Below the pieces are notes generated by a model, which saw only the letters and a list, made by a program, of their open reading frames with translations, made no database searches and was not told where the DNA came from. Both the position numbers and the translations under genes were made by a program. A stretch of DNA of 64,000 nucleotides from RUG11198 sp036342255. Its GTDB lineage: Bacteria > Bacillota_I > Bacilli_A > RF39 > UBA660. Below are positions 36,935-45,554 of this stretch, piece after piece (position 1 is the stretch's first letter; each line of letters opens with the position of its first letter). Location of the stretch: positions 5,442 to 69,441 of the forward strand of contig JAZAUS010000011.1 in the NCBI GenBank assembly GCA_036342255.1, written 5' to 3'.

Positions 36935-36963
36935 AAAAAGACTAGTAATTCTAGTCTTTTTTT
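36935..36963 (+). terminator. intrinsic terminator
   Basis: AAAAGACTAG pairs with CTAGTCTTTT around TAATT and is followed by Ts. A member of the GACTAG family. Confidence 0.85.
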
Positions 36964-37008
36964 GTGTTATAATCAATATAAATAAAATATTATGGAAAGA
37001 GGTATATA

Positions 37009-37524
37009 ATGTATGATATTCATGTTTATATAGATGATAATAAAACAGTATTAAATATAGGAGATAGAGTAATAGAGGCATTTATTGGACTAAACGGGTC
37101 TACTATTAATAAAATGGAAGGAGATAACAAAACACCATTAGGTATATTTGATATAGGTATGGCATTTGGTACTCATAATAAAGTAAATACTAAATTACCA
37201 TATATAAAAATAACTAAAGACTTGTACTGGATAGATGATATTGAATCAAATTATTATAATGAGCTAATAAATATAAATGATGTAAGTAAAGATTGGACTT
37301 CCGCAGAACATCTAATAGATTACCCAAAAGAATATGAATATGCCATTGAAATAAAAACTAATCCAAGTAATATAAAAGGAAAAGGAAGTGCAATCTTTAT
37401 ACACTGTCATGGTAAAAATAGATATACAGCTGGATGTATATCTATATCAAAAGAAGATATGATATATCTATTAAAAAAAGTTGATAATAATACAAAAATA
37501 TATATTGAAACAAATAAGAATTAG
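37009..37524 (+). CDS. L,D-transpeptidase (YkuD)-like protein without signal peptide
   Basis: The 171-residue protein has the YkuD-type end: AIFIHCHGKNRYTAGCISIS, with His132/His134 and the nucleophile Cys143 in T-A-G-C, and an N-terminal GLNGSTINKMEGDNKTPLGIFDIG substrate-side segment. L,D-transpeptidases cross-link or trim peptidoglycan outside the membrane, but no signal peptide or anchor is visible here. Either export is non-classical or the enzyme acts on another substrate. AAAGAGG precedes the start. Confidence 0.8.
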   Translation: MYDIHVYIDDNKTVLNIGDRVIEAFIGLNGSTINKMEGDNKTPLGIFDIGMAFGTHNKVNTKLPYIKITKDLYWIDDIESNYYNELININDVSKDWTSAEHLIDYPKEYEYAIEIKTNPSNIKGKGSAIFIHCHGKNRYTAGCISISKEDMIYLLKKVDNNTKIYIETNKN

Positions 37525-37570
37525 TGATAAAGTATAACTAATTAAATAACTATTAAAAAGGAGAAAAAAT

Positions 37571-38278
37571 ATGATAGAGATTAAAAATGTAACTAAAAAA
37601 TATGGCGATAAAATAGCTGTTAATAATGTATCATTTGATGTTAATGATGGAGATATATTTGCTTTTATTGGTCATAACGGAGCTGGGAAAACAACACTAA
37701 TTAAATCAATAGTGGGTATTCATGATTTTGATGAAGGGGATATCTTAATAGATGGTATGTCTATTAAAGATAATCCCGTAGAATGTAAAAAGCTAATGGC
37801 CTATGTACCAGATAATCCTGAAACATATGAACATATGAAAGCAATTGACTATATAAACTTTATTTGTGATATGTATGATATAGATACTGAAACAAGAACG
37901 AAAAATATAAAAAAATATGCTAAATTATTTGATATGGAAGATAAACTAAATGATACTATAGATAGTTATTCTCATGGTATGAAACAGAAGATAGTACTAA
38001 TATCAGCTTTATCACATAATCCTAAAATATTAATAATGGATGAACCATTTGTAGGATTAGATCCTAAAGCAGTTTTTGATATTAAAGAAGTATTAAATGA
38101 AATGGTTAAAGAGAAAAAAATTATATTTTATTCAACCCATATTCTGGATGTAGCTGAAAAGCTATGTACAAGAGTAGCTATTATAAAAAATGGAAAATTA
38201 ATTAAAAGTGGTAGTATGAAAGATATAAAAGGAGATAAATCTTTAGAAAAAGTATTTATGGAGTTAGAGGATAAATAA
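37571..38278 (+). CDS. ABC transporter ATP-binding protein
   Basis: The 235-residue ATPase has Walker A GHNGAGKT, signature YSHGMKQKI, Walker B ILIMDEPFVGLDP and switch THILDVAEKL. The YSHGMKQK signature is typical of the YtrB/EcsA-like exporter ATPases. It overlaps the permease start by one base (TAATG), so translation is coupled. Confidence 0.92.
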   Translation: MIEIKNVTKKYGDKIAVNNVSFDVNDGDIFAFIGHNGAGKTTLIKSIVGIHDFDEGDILIDGMSIKDNPVECKKLMAYVPDNPETYEHMKAIDYINFICDMYDIDTETRTKNIKKYAKLFDMEDKLNDTIDSYSHGMKQKIVLISALSHNPKILIMDEPFVGLDPKAVFDIKEVLNEMVKEKKIIFYSTHILDVAEKLCTRVAIIKNGKLIKSGSMKDIKGDKSLEKVFMELEDK

Positions 38279-39900
38279 TGAAAAAGATATATTCACTAAT
38301 TAGAGCATGTATGACTAGTGATATGAGAATATTTAAGATTAAAACAAAAAATAATAAAAAGAAATCTAATATAATGTTATTATTATTTATATCACTAGGT
38401 TTTATGTTAGCTATATGGTCATATGCTAATATATTATTTGAAAAGATGGCTCCTATGCATATACAATTTATTGTACTATCATTATTTGTATTTATGATAT
38501 CTATAATGACTATGATGGAAGGAATATATAAAACTGGTCCTTTGATATTTAATTGTAAAGATGATCAATTATTGTTATCATTACCAATTAAAAGAAGAAC
38601 TGTATTATTTGTAAGAGTATTTAAGTTTTATGTTTTCGAATTATTATTTAATTCATTGTTTATGGTACCACTTATGGTTGCTTATATGGGATGGGCTGAT
38701 AGTATAAGTTGGACGTATTTTCTAACTAGTTTTGTAATGATATTTTTCTTGCCTATAATACCTATAGTTATATCATGTATTATTGGTTTTTTAATATCTA
38801 GTGTATCTAGTAAGTTTAAATATAAAAATATGGTTCAAATAGCATTTTCTTTTGTCTTATTAGTAACGACATTATTTTTGTCTTATAATTCAGAAGGCTT
38901 ATTTAAATATATTGTTAAACATGCTAAAAGTATACATGATATGATAACTAAATTATATTATCCAGCTGGTATATATGCTACTTTAGTAACTGATTTTAAT
39001 ATTAAAGATTTAATTGTATTTATATTTGTTAATATAAGTATCTTTGTAATATTTATTTTTATCTTAAGTAAGTTTTATTATAGAATAAATTCAAGATTGA
39101 AAAGTGTTTCTACTAATAAGAAAGTAAGTATTAATAAATTAGTTATTAAATCTAATTCTAAGTATATATCTTTAATAAAAAAAGAATTAAATACATTCTT
39201 TAAAATACCAGTATTTATAATAAATGCCGGATTTGGATTAATACTTTATATAATAGCTACTATTATGATAACAATTAAATATGATAGTGTTATGTCTTCA
39301 CTTACTAATATAGAAGGAATTAATATACCTATAGCTGTAATAACTAATAGCAAATCATTAATAATATTTGCTCTTGTATCAGCTACAGCTTTTATGACAT
39401 CTATTACTAATTCTGTAATAAGTTTAGAAGGAAGAAATATTAATATACTTAAATCTTTACCACTTAAAACAAAAACTATCTTAATGTCTAAAATATATTC
39501 ATCTTTAGTATTAACAACTCCAGTATTATTAATAGGAAATATAATATTATTTATTAAATTTAAAATAAGTGTTATAGAAATGCTATTATTACTAATGTTA
39601 TCTATTTTAATACCATTAGTATCTCATTTTATTGGTCTTATTATTAATTTAAAATTTCCTAAATTAGATGCTGAAAATAGTACAGAAGTAGTAAAGCAAA
39701 GTGCTAGTTCCTTTCTATCAGTAATGATAGGTATGGTACTATTACTAGTATCTATGGTAATAATATATAAAATAGCAGGTAAATTTAATAATACTTTAAT
39801 ACTATTAATAGCAACCATTATATATATAATAATAGATACTATATTATATATGTATCTAACAAAAAAAAGTATAATAGACTTTAATAATTTATCTATCTAA
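38278..39900 (+). CDS. large ABC transporter permease
   Basis: The 540-residue membrane protein has about 12 hydrophobic segments. Its N-terminal part (TGPLIFNCKDDQLLLSLPIKRRTVLFVRVFKFY) and the repeated block LEGRNINILKSLPLKTKTILMSKIYSS show an internal duplication of the permease coupling motif, as in the 12-segment putative ABC exporters of Firmicutes. It works with the coupled ATPase. Substrate unknown. Confidence 0.85.
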   Translation: MKKIYSLIRACMTSDMRIFKIKTKNNKKKSNIMLLLFISLGFMLAIWSYANILFEKMAPMHIQFIVLSLFVFMISIMTMMEGIYKTGPLIFNCKDDQLLLSLPIKRRTVLFVRVFKFYVFELLFNSLFMVPLMVAYMGWADSISWTYFLTSFVMIFFLPIIPIVISCIIGFLISSVSSKFKYKNMVQIAFSFVLLVTTLFLSYNSEGLFKYIVKHAKSIHDMITKLYYPAGIYATLVTDFNIKDLIVFIFVNISIFVIFIFILSKFYYRINSRLKSVSTNKKVSINKLVIKSNSKYISLIKKELNTFFKIPVFIINAGFGLILYIIATIMITIKYDSVMSSLTNIEGINIPIAVITNSKSLIIFALVSATAFMTSITNSVISLEGRNINILKSLPLKTKTILMSKIYSSLVLTTPVLLIGNIILFIKFKISVIEMLLLLMLSILIPLVSHFIGLIINLKFPKLDAENSTEVVKQSASSFLSVMIGMVLLLVSMVIIYKIAGKFNNTLILLIATIIYIIIDTILYMYLTKKSIIDFNNLSI

Positions 39901-39916
39901 ATAAGGATGTGTTCTA

Positions 39917-40768
39917 ATGAAAAATATTTGGATAATATATGTAATTTCATATTTAATATTATATGTAATATATACACAATATTATAAAATAACTACAAGA
40001 ACTTGTAAAAATACAAGTGCCTTAACAGTATTATTACGTTTTACAAGTGGAATAATTATATTAATAACTCTACCTTTATTTAAATTTAAAATACCTACTA
40101 ATACAACCACATATATATTCTTAGGCATAGCCTGTATATTCTTTGCATTATCAGATCGCATGTATACAAGAACATTAAAAGAATTAGAAGTATCAACATA
40201 TAGTGTTTTAGCACAACTATCAACAATATTTATCTTCATATTAGGAATAATATTCTTTAAAGAACCAATTATAATAAAAAGAATAATAGGAGCACTATTA
40301 ATATTAATAGCAAACATAATGATTTTATATAAGAAAAGAAAATTTGAATGGAATAAATATTATTTATATAACATAATAGCAAATTTATCATTTGCTATAG
40401 GAACAACATTAAATATAGGTATATCGAATCAATTTAATTTACCATTCTATATAGCTATAACATTATGTACATCAGCTATATTAATATTTATATTTGAAAG
40501 AATACAACTAAAAGATATTATTAAAGAATACAAAGAGGGAAACAAAAAAGCAATTATTATAGTAAGTATACTAGATGGAGTAACAAGTTTAATAATGCTA
40601 AGAGCATATCAATTACAAAATGTAACAATATTAGCACCTTTATTCTCATTAAAAACAATATTAAACGTATTCATAGCCCATCTAGTGTTAAAAGAAAAAA
40701 CACCACTATTAAAAAAGATAATAGCAGCCATAATTATAATTATAGGTGTAGCATTAATAAATATATAA
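39917..40768 (+). CDS. EamA/DMT-family transporter
   Basis: The 283-residue protein has ten hydrophobic segments in two halves. Each half ends with an EamA-like signature: STIFIFILGIIFFKEPIIIKRIIGALLI in the first and LAPLFSLKTILNVFIAHLVLKEKTPLLKKIIAA in the second. The family exports amino acids or other small metabolites. The coding strand is strikingly poor in G and richer in A and C than the genes after 47 kb. It starts 17 bases after the ABC permease. Confidence 0.85.
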   Translation: MKNIWIIYVISYLILYVIYTQYYKITTRTCKNTSALTVLLRFTSGIIILITLPLFKFKIPTNTTTYIFLGIACIFFALSDRMYTRTLKELEVSTYSVLAQLSTIFIFILGIIFFKEPIIIKRIIGALLILIANIMILYKKRKFEWNKYYLYNIIANLSFAIGTTLNIGISNQFNLPFYIAITLCTSAILIFIFERIQLKDIIKEYKEGNKKAIIIVSILDGVTSLIMLRAYQLQNVTILAPLFSLKTILNVFIAHLVLKEKTPLLKKIIAAIIIIIGVALINI

Positions 40769-40784
40769 TATTTAAGGAGGAAAC

Positions 40785-41222
40785 ATGAGAGTAGTAGTTC
40801 AAAAATGTCTAGAATCTAGTGTATCAGTAGATAAAAAACTAATATCATCAATAGATAAGGGATTAATGGTATTAGTAGGTTTTACTCATAATGATACAGA
40901 AAAAGAAATTGATTATATGGTTAATAAAGTAATTAACTTAAGAGTATTTGAAGATGATAAAGGTGTTATGAATAAAAGTGTATTAGATGAAAAAGGTGAA
41001 ATACTATGTATTAGCCAATTCACTTTATATGGTAATACAGAAAAAGGTAACAGGCCATCATATATAGACGCTATGAAAGGTGAAGAAGCAGAAGAATTAT
41101 ATAATATATTTTGTAATAAATTAAATACAAAAATACCTACTAAGAAAGGTGTTTTTGGTGCAGATATGAAAGTATCACTAATAAATGATGGACCTACAAC
41201 AATTATTATAAATTCAAAATAA
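40785..41222 (+). CDS. dtd: D-aminoacyl-tRNA deacylase
   Basis: The 145-residue protein shows the DTD family landmarks: MRVVVQKCLESSVSVD at the start, ISQFTLYGNTEKGNRPSY (the SQFTL-type Gly/Thr active-site strand) and a C-terminal VFGADMKVSLINDGPTTIII (GxDM and the NxGP cis-Gly-Pro motif, here NDGP). It removes D-amino acids from mischarged tRNA. AAGGAGG precedes the start. Usually paired with relA, but here it follows the EamA gene. Confidence 0.95.
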   Translation: MRVVVQKCLESSVSVDKKLISSIDKGLMVLVGFTHNDTEKEIDYMVNKVINLRVFEDDKGVMNKSVLDEKGEILCISQFTLYGNTEKGNRPSYIDAMKGEEAEELYNIFCNKLNTKIPTKKGVFGADMKVSLINDGPTTIIINSK

Positions 41223-41290
41223 TATAATTAATTATTTGTTAAATAATCTTGTTAATAGTTATAAATAAAGAGGTTTAATTTATAGAAAAC

Positions 41291-41319
41291 TTGACAAAAT
41301 AAATAATATATGATATATT
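41291..41319 (+). promoter_or_regulatory. sigma-A-type promoter of the asn T-box transcript
   Basis: TTGACA at 41291-41296, a 17-base spacer and TATATT at 41314-41319. The T-box leader begins about 8-10 bases downstream. Confidence 0.75.
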
Positions 41320-41324
41320 TATTA

Positions 41325-41623
41325 CGCGTTGAAGGAGAAAAGTAATTAAATTAGTTATTCAAGTGAGTTAGGTATAGTGGGAACTAATAATAACATTTAA
41401 TGAAAGAACACTCCCGAGCAGACTACCGAAAAGAATATCTTAGTAGACTAGTCCGGAGGGCAATCCGTTATCATATTGCTAGGTTTGTTAGAACTGAAAA
41501 AAGAGATTACTGTAATAACAAACCGTTTATATTTATATAAATGGTTTTTTTAAGTAATAAATTAAGGTGGCACCGCGGATACCCGTATTCGTCCTTATTT
41601 GTAGGATGATACGGGTATTTTTA
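41325..41623 (+). promoter_or_regulatory. T-box riboswitch leader (tRNA-Asn presumed)
   Basis: The leader of about 300 bases contains the T-box sequence AAGGTGGCACCGCGG (41564-41578), whose 3' part overlaps an intrinsic terminator (41579-41622: ATACCCGTAT pairs with ATACGGGTAT, then Ts). The upstream stem I region includes GTGAGTTAG and a GGAACTAAT segment containing a possible AAC specifier. The specifier is inferred from asnA and asnS downstream. When uncharged tRNA-Asn binds, the antiterminator should form and the 41650-44857 operon be transcribed. Confidence 0.88.
41520..41551 (+). terminator. extra terminator-like hairpin inside the T-box leader
   Basis: AAACCGTTTATA pairs with TATAAATGGTTT (one G-U pair) and ends in seven Ts, 12 bases before the T-box sequence. 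It may be stem III of the T-box, but it has all the features of an independent intrinsic terminator. Confidence 0.65.
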
Positions 41624-41649
41624 TATTATAAAGAAAGGGGGGATTTAAA

Positions 41650-42432
41650 ATGACAAAAATTAGTGAAGTAATTAAATATTGCGAATCTATTAAAAATGAA
41701 AAAGAATTTGATAAATATCTTATGGAACCAAGATTAAGTTCCATAAAATATACTTTATCTCTTATAAAAGAAGCTATTGGTGATGTAGAACTAACAGAAG
41801 AATATATAAAAGCTTATATATACGGATTTAAATCTTTTCCATATAAAACACCTTATGAAAGAAAAATCCAAAAAATAAGAATAATATATGAACTAACAAA
41901 GGATACTAAAATGAAACCAGAAGATCTTAGTACATTAATAGATTTATATCATAGAGGTACTTATAGTTTAATGTTTGCTGTGATAAAAGAATTAATAAGT
42001 ACTCAAACAGACATAAAGGAACAATTATTATTAATAAAAAGCGAAGCCTTTAAATATGGAAAAGAAGAAGCAAAAAAACTAGATTACTTAAAAGAAGAAT
42101 ATGGAAAAGAGTTTATAGAAAAAATTCAAGAAATTGTACAAGATGAATGTATATCTAGTGATAAAGCAATAGAAATATTACCAAGTAAAACATTTATAGA
42201 TTATTCTATAACAGAAGTTCCTGTATTAGGATATACCATTAAATCTGGAGAAGATCTAGTTTTAAAAAGATTAAAATCTTTAAGAGTAGAAGATGATTAT
42301 CAAAAAACATTACCAGAAGAAAAAATAGCTCTTGGATATTGTTCTTCAGGTGATATAGTTTATACATCATTTACCAAAAAAGAATATGAAGAAGAATTAA
42401 GATCGAGAAAAAGAATAAAAAGAAAAAAATAA
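41650..42432 (+). CDS. hypothetical protein in the asn operon
   Basis: A 260-residue helix-rich, highly charged protein with no recognised domain. The C-terminal 70 residues contain a possible beta part (EVPVLGYTIKSGEDLVLKRL, KIALGYCSSGDIVYTSF) and a basic RSRKRIKRKK tail. It is the first gene after the T-box, so its expression should respond to asparagine-tRNA charging. A hairpin without a clear U tract (AAGATAG/CTATCTT) separates it from asnA. Confidence 0.7.
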   Translation: MTKISEVIKYCESIKNEKEFDKYLMEPRLSSIKYTLSLIKEAIGDVELTEEYIKAYIYGFKSFPYKTPYERKIQKIRIIYELTKDTKMKPEDLSTLIDLYHRGTYSLMFAVIKELISTQTDIKEQLLLIKSEAFKYGKEEAKKLDYLKEEYGKEFIEKIQEIVQDECISSDKAIEILPSKTFIDYSITEVPVLGYTIKSGEDLVLKRLKSLRVEDDYQKTLPEEKIALGYCSSGDIVYTSFTKKEYEEELRSRKRIKRKK

Positions 42433-42504
42433 TAAAAAGATAGTTCCTACAATCTATCTTGATTTATTTATAAATAATAATAAGTTAAGAAAGAAGGGAT
42501 TGAA

Positions 42505-43473
42505 ATGAAAAAAGAATTAAGTTATTTAGAAACAATACAAATTATAGATGATATTAAAAAATATTTTGAAAAACAATTAGCAGCTAGACTATCTTTAGTA
42601 AAAGTACAAAGTCCTTTATTCGTAAGATCAGATTCAGGACTACAAGATAGTCTAACAGGAAAAGAATTAGGGGTTAGTTTTATTAGAGATAAAGAAAAAT
42701 TTGAGATAGTTCATTCTCTTGCTAAATGGAAAAGAGATGCTTTAGGTAGATATGCATTTCCAATGCATACTGGATTATATACAGATATGAAAGCTGTTAG
42801 AAAAAGTGATGATATAGATGAAATACATTCTTTATTTGTAGAACAATGGGACTGGGAAAAAGTAATTGATAAAGATGATAGAACAATAGACTATTTAAAA
42901 GATACAGTTCAATCTATTTATAAGGCTATAAGACAAACATTATTATATATAAAGAAAAAATACAAATATATAACGACTGATATTCCTAAAAAAATTACTT
43001 TTATTACTAGTCAAGAATTAGAAGATATGTATCCTGATAAATTACCTAAAGAAAGAGAAGAAATAATTACTAAGGATAAAGGAGCAATATTTATAATTGG
43101 AATAGGTGATAAATTAAAATCAGGTGATTATCATGATTTAAGAAGTCCTGATTATGATGATTGGTCATTAGATGGAGATTTACTTGTTTATGATAAGGCT
43201 ATAGATAGAGCTATAGAATTAACTTCTATGGGAATAAGAGTAGATGAAGAAACTTTAATATCTCAGTTAAAAAAATCAGATACAATAGAAAAATTAGAAT
43301 TACCATTTCACCAAAAAATAATCAAAAAACAATTACCATATACTATTGGTGGAGGAATTGGTATTTCTAGAATACTAATGCTTTTATTAGGAAAAGCACA
43401 TATAGCAGAAGTACAAGCTTCTAGCTGGACAGATAAAATATATGAAGAATTAAAAGATCAAAAGGTTTTATAA
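42505..43473 (+). CDS. asnA: aspartate-ammonia ligase (asparagine synthetase A)
   Basis: The 322-residue protein has AsnA landmarks: SLVKVQSPLFVRSDSGLQDSL at the N-terminus, EIVHSLAKWKRDALGRY, HTGLYTDMKAVRKSDD, VEQWDWEK, and a C-terminal class II synthetase-like GGGIGISRILMLLLGKAHIAEVQ. It makes asparagine from aspartate, ammonia and ATP. It lies in the T-box operon directly before asnS (13-base gap), coupling asparagine supply and tRNA charging. Confidence 0.97.
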   Translation: MKKELSYLETIQIIDDIKKYFEKQLAARLSLVKVQSPLFVRSDSGLQDSLTGKELGVSFIRDKEKFEIVHSLAKWKRDALGRYAFPMHTGLYTDMKAVRKSDDIDEIHSLFVEQWDWEKVIDKDDRTIDYLKDTVQSIYKAIRQTLLYIKKKYKYITTDIPKKITFITSQELEDMYPDKLPKEREEIITKDKGAIFIIGIGDKLKSGDYHDLRSPDYDDWSLDGDLLVYDKAIDRAIELTSMGIRVDEETLISQLKKSDTIEKLELPFHQKIIKKQLPYTIGGGIGISRILMLLLGKAHIAEVQASSWTDKIYEELKDQKVL

Positions 43474-43486
43474 AGGGGGAATTAAA

Positions 43487-44857
43487 ATGGAAATTAAGAA
43501 AATATATGATGATTATAAAAAATTATTAGATAAAGATATTGAAGTAAAAGGATGGATTAGAAAACATCGTAAACAAAAAGAGATAGGTTTTATAGATTTA
43601 TCTGATGGTACATGTATAAAATTGTTACAAATAATATATGATAAAAGTATATTAGATTTTGATGAAGTTGCTAAAATACATGTTGGTTCATCTATTATAG
43701 TTAAAGGAACTTTAACAAAATCTCCTAAAGTTGGACAAGAATTTGAATTAATAGCAAAAGAAATAGTATTAGTAGGAGATTGTCCAGATGATTATCCATT
43801 ACAATCTAAAGATCATTCACTTGAATTTTTAAGAAGTATAGCTTATTTAAGACCTAGAACAACATTATTTCAAGCAATATTTAGAGTAAGAAGTGTATTA
43901 TCTATGGCTATACATGAATATTTTCAAACACATGGCTATATATACTTACAAGCACCAATTCTTACATCTAGTGATTGCGAAGGAGCTGGAGAAATGTTTC
44001 AAGTTACAACACAAGATTTAGATAAAATAGCAAAAGATGGTAAAGTATCATATGAAGATGACTTCTTTGGTAAAAAAGTAGGCTTATCTGTATCAACACA
44101 ATTTGAAGCAGAAACATTTGCTCAAGCCTTTACAAAGGTATATACATTTGGTCCAACATTTAGAGCCGATAAATCACATACAACCTGTCATCTAGCAGAA
44201 TTTTGGCAAATAGAACCAGAAGTAGCATTCTGTGATTTAGAAGGAATTATGGATATAGCAGAAGAACTTGTTAAATATGTAATTAAATATACTCTAGAAC
44301 ATGCTAAAGAAGAAATGGAATATCTAGATAAATATACAGATAAAGGATTAATAGAAAAACTAACTAAAGTTCTATCATGCAAATTTAAAAAAGTAGCATA
44401 TAAAGAATGTATAGATATATTAAAAAAAAGTGGTAAAGATTTTGAATTTGAACCAATATATGGATGTGATATAGCTAAAGAGCACGAAAAATATTTAACT
44501 GAATATTTTGATTGCCCATTCTTTTTAACAATGTGGCCTAAAGAAATAAAAGCTTTCTATATGAAACAATTACCAGATGGTACTGTAGCAGGAGCTGATT
44601 TAGAATTACCAGGAATAGGAGAAGTATTTGGTATGAGTCAAAGAGAAGATGATATGGATAAATTATTAGAAAGAATGAAAAAATTAGATATGAAAATAGA
44701 AGACTATGACTGGTATTTAAAATTAAGAAAATATGGAACATGTGAAAGAAGTGGCTTTGGTATAGGGTTTGAAAGACTTATAATGTATATAACAGGTATA
44801 GATCAAATAAGAGATGTAACAGCATACCCAAGAAGTGATAAAAGCTGCGATTACTAA
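43487..44857 (+). CDS. asnS: asparaginyl-tRNA synthetase
   Basis: The 456-residue class II enzyme has an N-terminal OB-fold anticodon-binding domain (EVKGWIRKHRKQKEIGFIDLSDG) and a catalytic domain with LQAPILTSSDCEGAGEMFQVTT, TFGPTFRADKSHTTCHLAEFWQIEPE (motif 2) and the motif 3 region SGFGIGFERLIMYITGIDQIRDVTAYPRS. The GAGEMF and HLAEFWQIEPE signatures mark AsnRS rather than AspRS. Confidence 0.97.
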   Translation: MEIKKIYDDYKKLLDKDIEVKGWIRKHRKQKEIGFIDLSDGTCIKLLQIIYDKSILDFDEVAKIHVGSSIIVKGTLTKSPKVGQEFELIAKEIVLVGDCPDDYPLQSKDHSLEFLRSIAYLRPRTTLFQAIFRVRSVLSMAIHEYFQTHGYIYLQAPILTSSDCEGAGEMFQVTTQDLDKIAKDGKVSYEDDFFGKKVGLSVSTQFEAETFAQAFTKVYTFGPTFRADKSHTTCHLAEFWQIEPEVAFCDLEGIMDIAEELVKYVIKYTLEHAKEEMEYLDKYTDKGLIEKLTKVLSCKFKKVAYKECIDILKKSGKDFEFEPIYGCDIAKEHEKYLTEYFDCPFFLTMWPKEIKAFYMKQLPDGTVAGADLELPGIGEVFGMSQREDDMDKLLERMKKLDMKIEDYDWYLKLRKYGTCERSGFGIGFERLIMYITGIDQIRDVTAYPRSDKSCDY

Positions 44858-44874
44858 TAAAAATAAAAAAATAC

Positions 44875-44903
44875 TTGAAAAATAATAAATAATATGATAT
44901 ATT
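44875..44903 (+). promoter_or_regulatory. promoter of the structured leader
   Basis: TTGAAA at 44875-44880, 17 bases, TATATT at 44898-44903. Its -10 and surroundings closely resemble the asn T-box promoter. Confidence 0.7.
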
Positions 44904-44908
44904 TTATG

Positions 44909-45025
44909 CGAGTTGTGAAAGCAACTTTGTGACTTATTATATTTTATATGAAGAAACCTAATAATTGTTTATAGGGATCAGCCTTATGAGCATTATACAA
45001 ATGAGTTGTATAAATATTATTTTTT
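44909..45025 (+). ncRNA. structured leader RNA ending in an attenuator
   Basis: From the predicted start near 44909 the RNA has a perfect GNRA-capped hairpin (AGTTGT-GAAA-GCAACT, 44911-44926). A middle part contains GAAACCTA and AGGGATCAGCC segments, and the end is a terminator (TTATACAA/TTGTATAA, 44993-45013, then a T-rich tract). The next gene starts 18 bases after it. This is the layout of a riboswitch or attenuator. I do not recognise the aptamer class. Confidence 0.55.
44993..45025 (+). terminator. leader terminator (attenuator)
   Basis: An eight-base perfect stem TTATACAA/TTGTATAA with loop ATGAG, followed by ATATTATTTTTT. It lies between the promoter and the start codon of the next gene, so transcription of that gene needs readthrough. 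Confidence 0.7.
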
Positions 45026-45042
45026 AAATTAGGAGGATTCAT

Positions 45043-45411
45043 ATGAAAGAAAGTTGTAAAGACTATTTAAGTCACAGTAAATTAATGAGCTTTAACGAAG
45101 TCCTATTCTCTTTCATAGACGAACTAGGGGTTAAAGATTCAGAAATTTACAAAAAAGTAGATATAGATAGAAAATTATTTTCTAAAATAAGATGTAATAA
45201 CAATTACATTCCTAGAAGGAATGTAGTAATCAAATTATGTTTAGCTCTAGGTTTAAACAAAACTAACTTTAACAAACTGTTAAACAGTGCTGGATATTCC
45301 TTAAGTAATAGCAAATTTGATTTAGTTATAACATATTGTTTAGATAATTATATATACGATATAAATATCGTAAATGATTATCTCTATACCTACGTAAATA
45401 CTGTTTTATAA
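45043..45411 (+). CDS. small helix-turn-helix (XRE-like) protein
   Basis: The 122-residue protein has FIDELGVKDSEIYKKVDIDRKLFSKIRCN, NYIPRRNVVIKLCLALGLNKTNFNKLLNSAGYSLS and DLVITYCLDNYIYDINIVNDYLY. These blocks match a widespread HTH-like family in Firmicutes (K-x-T-x-x-A-L-A-L-x-L..LL..AGY-x-L-S) often found beside vWA or macro-domain genes. It could bind DNA or RNA. AGGAGG precedes the ATG, and its own terminator begins before the stop codon. It is the first gene of the TROVE-like locus. Confidence 0.7.
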   Translation: MKESCKDYLSHSKLMSFNEVLFSFIDELGVKDSEIYKKVDIDRKLFSKIRCNNNYIPRRNVVIKLCLALGLNKTNFNKLLNSAGYSLSNSKFDLVITYCLDNYIYDINIVNDYLYTYVNTVL

Positions 45412-45423
45412 CAGTATTTTTTT
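45396..45423 (+). terminator. intrinsic terminator overlapping the stop codon
   Basis: AAATACTGTT pairs with AACAGTATTT around TTAT and runs into Ts. The preceding gene's TAA lies in the hairpin. A further short hairpin (GTCGC/GCGAC, about 45424-45440) follows. Confidence 0.85.
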
Positions 45424-45487
45424 GTCGCTTTTTTCGCGACCACTATAAATAATTAAAATAATATAATGATACCAAGCAAAAGGAAGA

Positions 45488-45550
45488 AAGACTCATACAG
45501 CAAATAAAAATTATTGAGAAAAAAAGTACTAGATCACGGTATTGAGTCTT
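45488..45550 (+). ncRNA. tandem stem-loop RNA, element 1
   Basis: AAGACTCA (45488-45495) pairs perfectly with TGAGTCTT (45543-45550), closing a loop of about 47 bases. The 5' strand continues TACAGCAAA and the 3' side contains GATCACGG. The segments CATACAGCAAA, GATCACG and CTTGTC are shared in the same order with element 2. A TATAAT box at about 45461-45466 would start transcription just upstream. Candidate small RNA or protein-binding leader element. Confidence 0.6.
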
Positions 45551-45554
45551 GTCA

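Noticed and set aside
44909..45025. The leader as a T-box
   Set aside because: No GGTGGNACCGCG-type sequence is present and the downstream gene is not a synthetase or amino acid gene.
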